From positions 1 to 20,856 of the forward strand of contig JBKJPW010000072.1 of the NCBI GenBank assembly GCA_046594225.1: 20,856 nucleotides of DNA. Direction: 5' to 3'. The notes under the pieces are model-generated. The model did no database searches. It saw only the letters and a program-made list of their open reading frames with translations, and was not told the DNA's origin. Origin of the DNA: UBA4416 sp046594225 (GTDB lineage Bacteria; Bacteroidota; Bacteroidia; B-17B0; Aurantibacillaceae). Position numbers and translations under genes: made by a program. Below, piece by piece: positions 15,432 to 20,856 of the stretch. Position 1 is the stretch's first letter; the number at the start of each line of letters is the position of its first letter.

Positions 15432-15617
15432 ATTTCATCATGCTTGAAGGTAACCTAAATAAAAGGGGTTGTGATAAAAAGTTGTGAATTTCTGTTAAAA
15501 CATGGGTTTATAGTAAATACAAAAAACCATAAAATTCGTACATAAGTTAAATATTGTCATTTATCAGACAACTTTTTAAAACTTTATATGTTAAATTTAT
15601 AATCAAATCTAAAAGTC

Positions 15618-16631
15618 ATGAATCCAAAAAAAGTAATAACCCATTTTAAACAACCCCGTTTACTATTAGTAGCTTTATTATTTATTGTGGGATGCTATAA
15701 TACTCAATGTCAAAATTCAAATCACACAACTAACGCTAACAAAACTTCAACTATTAAAAAAGACACACCAATGAAATTCAATCCATTATCCGAACAAGAA
15801 AAATACGTTATTTTAAATAAAGGAACCGAAAGACCTTTTATGGGAGAATACACTGATAAATTTGATAAGGGAACATATATATGTAAGCAGTGTAATGCAC
15901 CGTTATATGAATCTGATTCTAAATTCCATTCAGGATGCGGTTGGCCAAGTTTTGATGACGAAATTAAAGGTGCGGTTAAAAAAACTGTAGATGCCGATGG
16001 GCAAAGAACAGAAATTACTTGTGCTAATTGTGGCGGACATTTAGGACACGTATTTTATGGGGAAGGCTTAACAGACAAAAATACACGTCATTGTGTAAAC
16101 TCTACATCGATGTTGTTTTTAGATGGCAAAGTTTCTAAAAAAGAAAGTACAATAACTAAAGCTATTTTTGCAGGCGGTTGTTTTTGGGGTGTTGAATATT
16201 ATTTTCAACATGCTAAAGGTGTTATAAGCACACAGGTTGGTTACATAGGTGGCGCAAAAGAAAATCCTACCTATAAAGAAGTATGTAGTCATACAACAGG
16301 ACATGTAGAAGCATTAGAGGTAACTTTTGATCCGTCGCAAACGTCTTATGAGGAATTAACAAAACTGTTTTTTGAAATCCATGATCCTACGCAAGCTAAT
16401 GGGCAAGGTAATGATGTTGGACCTCAATATTTATCAGAGATTTTTTATTTTGACGACGCTCAAAAAGCCACTTGCGAAAAGTTGATAGCTCAGTTGCAGA
16501 TTAAAGGTTACAAAGTGGCAACGAAATTAAGAAAAGCCACAAAATTTTGGCCAGCCGAAGATTACCATCAAGAATATTATGAAAAAGAAGGAGGCACTCC
16601 ATATTGTCACCATCGAGTATCGCGTTTTTAA
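15618..16631 (+). CDS. msrBA: Bifunctional methionine sulfoxide reductase MsrB-MsrA, lipoprotein form
   Basis: A 337-residue fusion that reduces both epimers of methionine sulfoxide in proteins. The MsrB domain comes first (about 53-170). It has four zinc cysteines (Cys89, Cys92, Cys135, Cys138), the GCGWPSF motif and the catalytic Cys159 in RHCVNS. The MsrA domain (about 180-337) has catalytic Cys188 in GGCFWGVEYYF and the FEIHDPTQANGQGNDVGPQY motif. The N-terminus carries a hydrophobic stretch ending LFIVGC (Cys26), a plausible lipobox, followed by a polar linker. The enzyme would thus be membrane-anchored and act in the periplasm. An internal Met52 (MKFNPLS) could start a cytoplasmic form, and both are conceivable. 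MsrB-MsrA order is the reverse of many fusions such as the A-B order in PilB. It has its own terminator. Confidence 0.93.
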   Translation: MNPKKVITHFKQPRLLLVALLFIVGCYNTQCQNSNHTTNANKTSTIKKDTPMKFNPLSEQEKYVILNKGTERPFMGEYTDKFDKGTYICKQCNAPLYESDSKFHSGCGWPSFDDEIKGAVKKTVDADGQRTEITCANCGGHLGHVFYGEGLTDKNTRHCVNSTSMLFLDGKVSKKESTITKAIFAGGCFWGVEYYFQHAKGVISTQVGYIGGAKENPTYKEVCSHTTGHVEALEVTFDPSQTSYEELTKLFFEIHDPTQANGQGNDVGPQYLSEIFYFDDAQKATCEKLIAQLQIKGYKVATKLRKATKFWPAEDYHQEYYEKEGGTPYCHHRVSRF

Positions 16632-16663
16632 TATCACTTATCGGAAATACTCCAGCACTTACC

Positions 16664-16694
16664 AAAAAGCCTCTTATCTCTAAGGGGCTTTTTT
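16664..16694 (+). terminator. Rho-independent terminator after msrBA
   Basis: AAAAAGCCTCTTA (16664-16676), loop TCTC, TAAGGGGCTTTTT (16681-16693): a 13-bp stem with a single G-U pair, ending in a T run. It separates msrBA from the kinase operon. Confidence 0.9.
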
Positions 16695-16741
16695 GTTTTC
16701 TCTACAGATAATCCATACCTTGCCTATATTAATTGTAAACT

Positions 16742-18712
16742 ATGCTATATTTTAGAATAATTGTCTTTTTTATACTACTTAACCTTAATGGGTTTTCTCA
16801 GGGAAATACAATTGAATCCTTAAAAAAAGAGTTGCAATTATCCAAAAATGATACGGTTCGTTGCGATATATTAGATCAATTGATAGAAATTGCAGCTGAT
16901 GGTGAGTGGCAAAAATATAATGAAGAGATGAAGCAATTGGCTTCAAAAAATTTGGCATTAAAGCCAACCGGGCGATTGCTAATGGTATATAGCAAGTATT
17001 ATGCTACAGCACTACATAATCAAGGTATTATTTATTCAGAACAAACTAACGATGATAAAGCGGTTGAGTACTTTAATAAAGCTATTGAAGTTAGCAAGCA
17101 ATCAGGCAATAAAAATGAAATGGCTATTTCTTTACAAGCTATAGCACAAATAGATATTAGAAAAGGTAATAATACTAAAGCTTTAAACCAGTTATATGAT
17201 TGTTTAAAAATCTTTGAAGAAACAGGTGATGAAATTGGTGTAGCGGATGTGCATTTGAGTATTGGAGATATATGTTACTTGCAACAAGAATATAAAAAAG
17301 CGATTGAGCACCACCTAAAAAGTAGGGAACTCTATATTAAAAATAAGTATGAAGTAGCAATTAGCACTATTAATTTTAAAATCGGTGTTGATTATAATGC
17401 TGCAAAAGATTACACCAAAGCATTGGATTATTTGCAAAAAAGTATTGAAGCAGTGGAAAATGCAGATTATGGAGTAAATTCAGTAGCTTATTTAAATATT
17501 GCGCAAATTTATATTTACCAAAATAAATATGATAAAGCTTTAACCTACGCTTTGCAAGGATTAAGTATCTCTGAAAGCATGCAAAATAAAGTGGAGATGA
17601 ATCATAGCCATATTATATTAAGTCGGATTTTTAGTTCTCAGAAAAAATTTCCTTTAGCAATTTCTCATGGAGAAGATGCTTTAAAAATTGGGCAAGAAAT
17701 TAATCACCCAGCAGAGATTACCATGGCTGCTAACCAACTATATTTAATTTATAAAGAAACTAAGCAAGACACTAAAGCAGCTAAGTATCATGAAATATAT
17801 ATTGAGGCAAAAAATACATTAGACAATCAAGAATCAAAAAACGCCTTATTAGAACAAAAGTTAAAATACGAATACGAAAAAAAAGAACTGATTAGTAAAT
17901 CTGAAAACGATAAAAAGTTAGACGCATTAAATGCCGCTAATGAAAAAAGTAATTTGATGAAAAATATCTGGTTGATCATTTTTGCTGCCGTATTGATTTT
18001 ATTGACTGTGAGCGCATTCTTTTTATATCGAAATTTTAAGCAGAAAAGCATTATTAATGCTCAAAAAAATAATTTACTAAAGCAAAAACTGTTGGTATCG
18101 CAAATGAATCCGCATTTTATTTTTAATTCATTAAATGCTATTCAAAACTATATATTTAAACAAGATAGCTTAAAAGCAGGTGATTATCTAGCCCAGTTTT
18201 CTGAATTAATTCGAATGATATTGGATTATTCTCGTAAAGATTATATTTCAGTAGAGGCGGAAGTAAAATTATTAAATACTTATTTGGAATTACAAAAATT
18301 GCGTTTCGAAAGTAAATTTGATTATGCTATTACTATTGATAGTAAAATAAATAGAGAAAGTATTAGTATTCCTCCCATGTTAGCTCAACCCTTCATTGAA
18401 AATGCTATTGAACATGGTATTTTTTATAAGAAAGATAAAGGAAGAGTGGACGTGAGATTGTTTTACGAAAACAATTTTTTAATTTATGAAATAGAAGATA
18501 ATGGGGTAGGAATGGAAGAAGCTATGAAATTGAAAAATAAATTAAAGTCATCTTATGAATCGTTAGCAACTGTTATTACTAAAGAACGCATGAGTAGCTT
18601 AAATGAACAAACTAAAAATAATGTTGAGATTGAAATACTTGATAAAAAAAGTATATCGGCCGATAACTCAGGAGTAAAAGTGAAATTTATTGTCCCATTT
18701 AAAGAAAAATAA
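16742..18712 (+). CDS. TPR-containing sensor histidine kinase, LytS/YehU type
   Basis: A 656-residue sensor kinase. A signal peptide (MLYFRIIVFFILLNLNGFSQ) is followed by a periplasmic array of TPR units (about 80-360, e.g. NQGIIYSEQTNDDKAVEYFN, AYLNIAQIYIYQNKYDKALT). Then come a coiled region (365-405), one membrane helix (about 408-429) and the cytoplasmic kinase. The kinase belongs to the His_kinase (PF06580) class: phospho-acceptor His458 in QMNPHFIFNSLN, N-box FIENAIEHG (551-559) and the G-box EDNGVGM (585-591). The TPR input domain suggests that it senses a protein or peptide rather than a small ion (inference). The cognate LytTR response regulator begins 8 nt after its stop, so the two form an operon. 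This layout is common in Bacteroidota; the signal is unknown. Confidence 0.94.
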   Translation: MLYFRIIVFFILLNLNGFSQGNTIESLKKELQLSKNDTVRCDILDQLIEIAADGEWQKYNEEMKQLASKNLALKPTGRLLMVYSKYYATALHNQGIIYSEQTNDDKAVEYFNKAIEVSKQSGNKNEMAISLQAIAQIDIRKGNNTKALNQLYDCLKIFEETGDEIGVADVHLSIGDICYLQQEYKKAIEHHLKSRELYIKNKYEVAISTINFKIGVDYNAAKDYTKALDYLQKSIEAVENADYGVNSVAYLNIAQIYIYQNKYDKALTYALQGLSISESMQNKVEMNHSHIILSRIFSSQKKFPLAISHGEDALKIGQEINHPAEITMAANQLYLIYKETKQDTKAAKYHEIYIEAKNTLDNQESKNALLEQKLKYEYEKKELISKSENDKKLDALNAANEKSNLMKNIWLIIFAAVLILLTVSAFFLYRNFKQKSIINAQKNNLLKQKLLVSQMNPHFIFNSLNAIQNYIFKQDSLKAGDYLAQFSELIRMILDYSRKDYISVEAEVKLLNTYLELQKLRFESKFDYAITIDSKINRESISIPPMLAQPFIENAIEHGIFYKKDKGRVDVRLFYENNFLIYEIEDNGVGMEEAMKLKNKLKSSYESLATVITKERMSSLNEQTKNNVEIEILDKKSISADNSGVKVKFIVPFKEK

Positions 18713-18720
18713 AACAATAT

Positions 18721-19467
18721 ATGATAAAGGCAATTGTTATTGACGACGAAATTAATAATCAAGAATTGATTTGTAATTTATTGAATTCGTATGCAGAAAA
18801 TATTCAAGTAGTTTCTGTGGCAGATTCTGTAGAATCTGGATACAAAGCAATTATAGAAAATCAACCTGATTTAGTGTTTTTGGATATTCAAATGCCAGAT
18901 GGAACAGGCTTTGATTTATTAAAAAAAATTGACAAGGTTAATTTCAAAGTCATATTTGTAACGGCTCACCAAGAGTATGCTATTGAAGCTTTTAAATATA
19001 GTGCTTTAGATTACTTATTAAAGCCGTTATCTCCTTCTAATTTAATCTCAGCCATTAAAAAAGTGGAGGAATCATTTAATAGCGAAGATTTAAATTTAAA
19101 ATTAAAAACCTTATTAAGTAATATTTCGGAGCCAGCTAAAACAAAACGCAAAATTGTTTTAAAAACAATGGAGCGTATTTATTCGGTTGATTTAAATGAT
19201 GTAATTCGTTTTGAATCGGATGGCGGTTATACAAAGGTATATTTACTCGATGGTAAACGCATTATGGTGTCTAGAACCATGAAAGAATTTGACGACTTGC
19301 TAACCGACGTTGGTTTTTTAAGAGTACACAATTCTCATTTAGTTAATATGAACTATTTGTTTTGTTTCGAAAAAACAGAAGGTCACATTGTTATGAAAGA
19401 TGATTCGATTGTTCCAGTTTCAAACCGTAAGAAAGAACAACTATTGGAGTTGTTGAATATGATATAG
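18721..19467 (+). CDS. LytTR-family response regulator
   Basis: A 248-residue DNA-binding response regulator and partner of the kinase 8 nt upstream. The receiver domain (residues 1-118) has the acidic pair Asp8/Asp9 (VIDDE), phospho-acceptor Asp55 (LVFLDIQMPDG), Thr81 (FVTAHQEY) and Lys101 (LLKPLSP). The C-terminal LytTR domain (about 140-245) shows the diagnostic pattern: KTMERIYSVDLNDVIRFESDGGYTKVYL, MVSRTMKEFDDLL, and FLRVHNSHLVNMNYL. LytTR proteins bind pairs of short direct repeats upstream of target promoters. No target is evident here; genes for cell-wall or surface functions are frequent targets in other bacteria. Confidence 0.95.
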   Translation: MIKAIVIDDEINNQELICNLLNSYAENIQVVSVADSVESGYKAIIENQPDLVFLDIQMPDGTGFDLLKKIDKVNFKVIFVTAHQEYAIEAFKYSALDYLLKPLSPSNLISAIKKVEESFNSEDLNLKLKTLLSNISEPAKTKRKIVLKTMERIYSVDLNDVIRFESDGGYTKVYLLDGKRIMVSRTMKEFDDLLTDVGFLRVHNSHLVNMNYLFCFEKTEGHIVMKDDSIVPVSNRKKEQLLELLNMI

Positions 19468-19510
19468 GATTCATTGCATTTTAAGTTAAAATCTACCTAA
19501 AATTAAAATG

Positions 19511-19553
19511 CTACAAAATATAGCAACATGATGTTGTTATATGTAGTAATTTT
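19511..19553 (+). terminator. Hairpin after the two-component operon, probable terminator
   Basis: ATATAGCAACA (19518-19528) pairs with TGTTGTTATAT (19532-19542) over 11 bp including one G-U, and CTAC/GTAG (19511-19514 / 19543-19546) extends the stem past a 3-nt bulge. TAATTTT follows. The 3-nt loop and T-rich tail fit an intrinsic terminator for the kinase/regulator transcript, although the tail is broken by an A-A. Confidence 0.5.
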
Positions 19554-19588
19554 ATTAAAAGATTTTTGTTAACTAAATAGTAAATGCC

Positions 19589-20218
19589 ATGAATACTAGA
19601 AATTACAACTCAACTGCTCAAAAAGCCCAGTTATCCTTATTTTCTGAAGCTAAAAAAGAAATTCCTGTATTAGATACAGTACATCAGTATTTCTTTATTA
19701 TTTCGCCGCCAAACGCGATAAGAAGCAAGGTGAAATTACTAAAACATAAATTGCACCGATCTATTGGTTTGAGTGATTACAATTTGTATTCAGATCCTCA
19801 TATTTCATTAATGTCGTTTCATACCATGCAACCTGTAAATGAAAGATTTATAGAAGCAGTACAACAATTATTTTCAAAAAATAACACCTTTGATATTAAC
19901 TTAAATGGTTTTGATCATTTTGAGCATGGATTAACCTCTAACACTATATATGTAAAAGTTGAAGACTCAAACAAAATTTATAATTTGTACCAAGAGTTGC
20001 ATGCCTTATTAGGATTAAGAGTACGTTCTTTTGTGCCACATTTAACAGTAGCGCAAACTATCCCTCGTTCACGTTTCAAAAAAAGTTTTTCATTAGTTAA
20101 AAAACATTCCGTTGAAGAAACCTTTACGTGTAATCAAGTAACTATACTAGAACGTAAATTACAACATGGCGCGGTTGGGCAATATCAAATATTAAAGGAA
20201 ATTAAGTTTGGGGTTTAG
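19589..20218 (+). CDS. 2H phosphoesterase (2'-5' RNA ligase-like)
   Basis: A 209-residue member of the 2H phosphoesterase superfamily. It carries the two defining H-x-S/T motifs: HISLM (His71-Ser73) and HLTVA (His151-Thr153), 80 residues apart as usual. Family members act on 2'-5' linked or cyclic phosphodiesters of RNA or nucleotides, either as ligases or as cyclic phosphodiesterases. The in vivo substrate of most bacterial members is not known, so no pathway is proposed. The N-terminal ~28 residues (NTRNYNSTAQKAQLSLFSEA) precede the fold and are polar. It appears monocistronic between a terminator-like hairpin and a palindromic repeat. Confidence 0.87.
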   Translation: MNTRNYNSTAQKAQLSLFSEAKKEIPVLDTVHQYFFIISPPNAIRSKVKLLKHKLHRSIGLSDYNLYSDPHISLMSFHTMQPVNERFIEAVQQLFSKNNTFDINLNGFDHFEHGLTSNTIYVKVEDSNKIYNLYQELHALLGLRVRSFVPHLTVAQTIPRSRFKKSFSLVKKHSVEETFTCNQVTILERKLQHGAVGQYQILKEIKFGV

Positions 20219-20221
20219 TTA

Positions 20222-20294
20222 CCCTCACCCTTAATCCCTCTAGGGAAATATCAGCTCTCCCTTCTCCCTCAGGGAGAAAGGCTGGGGATGAGGG
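20222..20294. repeat. Long C/T-rich palindromic intergenic repeat
   Basis: An imperfect palindrome, much richer in G+C than its surroundings. Outer arms CCCTCACCC (20222-20230) and GGGGATGAGGG (20284-20294) pair with one mismatch near the base; the inner arms are TTCTCCC (20262-20268) and GGGAGAA (20272-20278), a perfect 7-bp stem with a 3-nt loop. A second small element, CCCTCTAGGG, lies at 20236-20245. Such palindromes are typical of dispersed intergenic repeats. It begins 3 nt after the 2H gene stop, and so may also end its transcript. Confidence 0.7.
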
Positions 20295-20330
20295 AACCCA
20301 CCCACTCATACACAGTATAAAAATTTAAGA

Positions 20331-20435
20331 ATGAAAAATACAATAAACCAATCTTATGGCGCATCTCAGTATTTGTTTAAAAATGCCAAAGCATTACGAC
20401 AAAGATGTACGTCTTCAGAGAAACTTTTTTTGGAC
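20331..20435 (+). pseudogene. Truncated DUF559 (endonuclease-like) gene remnant
   Basis: From the ATG at 20331, 35 codons read MKNTINQSYGASQYLFKNAK and ALRQRCTSSEKLFLD. This resembles the N-terminal helix of DUF559 proteins (pattern NAKxLRxxxTxxEKxLWxxL), which belong to the restriction-endonuclease-like superfamily. The resemblance stops at Asp35. Codon 36 (GTG at 20436) is the first base triplet of a 23-nt hairpin repeat, and the frame continues only through repeat sequence (VASRASATVI...) to a TAG at 20496-20498. The core with the catalytic D...E/QxK is absent. I read this as a gene broken by the repeat/nuclease cassette. The match is by eye and covers only about 25 informative residues. 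Confidence 0.6.
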
Positions 20436-20458
20436 GTGGCTTCGAGAGCCTCAGCCAC
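20436..20458 (+). repeat. REP-like hairpin, copy 1
   Basis: Stem GTGGCT (20436-20441) and AGCCAC (20453-20458) enclose TCGAGAGCCTC. The inner GAG/CTC can also pair, making a 9-bp stem with a 2-nt bulge. It has the stem-TTC...CCTCAG-stem form of copy 2 and begins exactly where DUF559 similarity ends. Confidence 0.7.
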
Positions 20459-20482
20459 CGTTATACTAATTAACATCAAACG

Positions 20483-20505
20483 ATGCCTGAGGTTCTAGAA
20501 GGCAT
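20483..20505 (-). repeat. REP-like hairpin, copy 2, inverted
   Basis: Read on the minus strand this is ATGCCT-TCTAGAACCTC-AGGCAT, the same 23-nt layout as copy 1 in opposite orientation and 24 nt away. The stems differ from copy 1 at two pairs (G-C to A-T, and G-C to C-G), both compensated, which shows that the fold is what is conserved. Confidence 0.7.
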
Positions 20506-20522
20506 AGATTTAGATATGTAAT

Positions 20523-20837
20523 ATGATGAAAGGATATATGTATATTTTAGAGTGTTCAGATGGAAGTTACTATACAGGAAGTACAAATAATTTGGAGTTG
20601 AGATTAATTCAACATCAAAACGGGGAAGGAGCAAATCATACTAAAAAACGATTGCCTGTAAAATTGATTTATTATGAAGAATTTCAAAGAATAGATTTTG
20701 CATTTTATAGAGAAAAACAAATACAGGGTTGGAGTAGAAAAAAGAAAGAGGCATTAATGAAAGGACTATATGCGAAGTTAAATAAATTTGCAGAATGTGT
20801 TAATGAGAGTAATTATAGGAATTGTATTAAAAAGTAG
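20523..20837 (+). CDS. GIY-YIG nuclease family protein (UPF0213-like)
   Basis: A 104-residue single-domain protein of the GIY-YIG nuclease family. The first strand pair reads MYILECSDGSYYTGST (the GIY...YIG equivalents, with Tyr7 and Tyr17), then Arg27 in LELRLIQHQNG and Glu64 in FYREKQIQGWSRKKKEAL. These are the expected catalytic Tyr, Arg and metal-binding Glu, so the enzyme is probably active. Two tandem ATGs (20523 and 20526) are possible starts. The last ~20 residues (KFAECVNESNYRNCIKK) follow the domain. The stop codon TAG (20835-20837) is also the first three bases of a hairpin repeat. The cellular role of this small family is not settled; here it sits between REP-like hairpins, which suggests linkage to the repeat rather than a housekeeping repair job. 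Confidence 0.88.
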   Translation: MMKGYMYILECSDGSYYTGSTNNLELRLIQHQNGEGANHTKKRLPVKLIYYEEFQRIDFAFYREKQIQGWSRKKKEALMKGLYAKLNKFAECVNESNYRNCIKK

Positions 20838-20856
20838 CTTCGGCTCCGCTCAGCTA
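20835..20856 (+). repeat. REP-like hairpin, copy 3, at window edge
   Basis: TAGCT (20835-20839) and AGCTA (20852-20856) enclose TCGGCTCCGCTC. The TTCG...CTCAG frame around the loop is shared with copies 1 and 2, in the same orientation as copy 1. It overlaps the nuclease stop codon and reaches the last base of the window, so the stem may extend further. Confidence 0.6.

Noticed and set aside
15440..15487. Short frame (MLEGNLNKRGCDKKL) upstream of msrBA as a possible leader peptide
   Set aside because: It has no run of one amino acid, and no terminator or alternative pairing follows it before the msrBA start.
20331..20498. Intact 55-codon gene
   Set aside because: Only the first 35 codons resemble a known family; the rest is translated repeat sequence, so it was treated as a broken DUF559 gene.
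20436..20856. A classical insertion sequence
   Set aside because: There is no transposase frame, and the end repeats are hairpins in mixed orientation instead of simple terminal inverted repeats.
1..20856. CRISPR arrays, tRNA or rRNA genes
   Set aside because: No regularly spaced direct repeats and no tRNA- or rRNA-like sequence was noticed; a covariance-model scan was not possible.

Overview
The window is AT-rich and almost certainly comes from a member of the Bacteroidota. Supporting signs are a type IX secretion (T9SS) C-terminal sorting domain, a DUF4294 protein, PD40 and OmpA-like envelope proteins, a TPR/LytS-type kinase paired with a LytTR regulator, weak Shine-Dalgarno sequences, and promoter-like elements of the TTTG-N19-TAnnTTTG type. 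The lineage below phylum cannot be fixed from this sequence.

Positions 1-5635 hold a compact minus-strand operon with gaps of 1 to 12 nt. It starts with a secreted M28 zinc peptidase, followed by an RND/MMPL-type membrane protein, a GNAT acetyltransferase, ATP-dependent 6-phosphofructokinase, and a secreted TPR protein cut by the window edge. Positions 5760-9291 hold a T9SS cargo protein with photosynthesis-stability-factor/BNR-like repeats, a convergent DUF4294 lipid- or envelope-exported protein, and a biotin carboxylase with a C-terminal extension.

Positions 9449-12742 hold a large secreted protein (degenerate CAP-like N-terminus plus OmpA-like domain), then a phenylalanine 4-hydroxylase gene. 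Between them lies what looks like a complete trp-type transcription attenuator. It has a short ORF with five consecutive tyrosine codons, a segment 1:2 hairpin over those codons, a segment 2:3 antiterminator, and a rho-independent terminator (3:4) just before the hydroxylase start. The amino acid sensed, tyrosine, is the product of the enzyme controlled. This is the most interesting element of the window.

Positions 12785-15354 (minus) encode a PD40 propeller/SPOR-domain envelope protein and a secreted NlpC/P60 hydrolase, both consistent with cell-wall work. Positions 15618-20218 (plus) encode a lipoprotein MsrB-MsrA fusion, a TPR histidine kinase with its LytTR response regulator, and a 2H phosphoesterase.

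The right end (20219-20856) is repeat-rich. It has a long palindromic repeat, a DUF559 gene remnant that stops exactly where a 23-nt hairpin begins, a second inverted copy of that hairpin with compensatory stem changes, an intact small GIY-YIG nuclease gene, and a third hairpin of the same type that supplies the nuclease gene's stop codon. This looks like a REP-like repeat/nuclease cassette that has landed in a DUF559 gene; the right junction lies outside the window.
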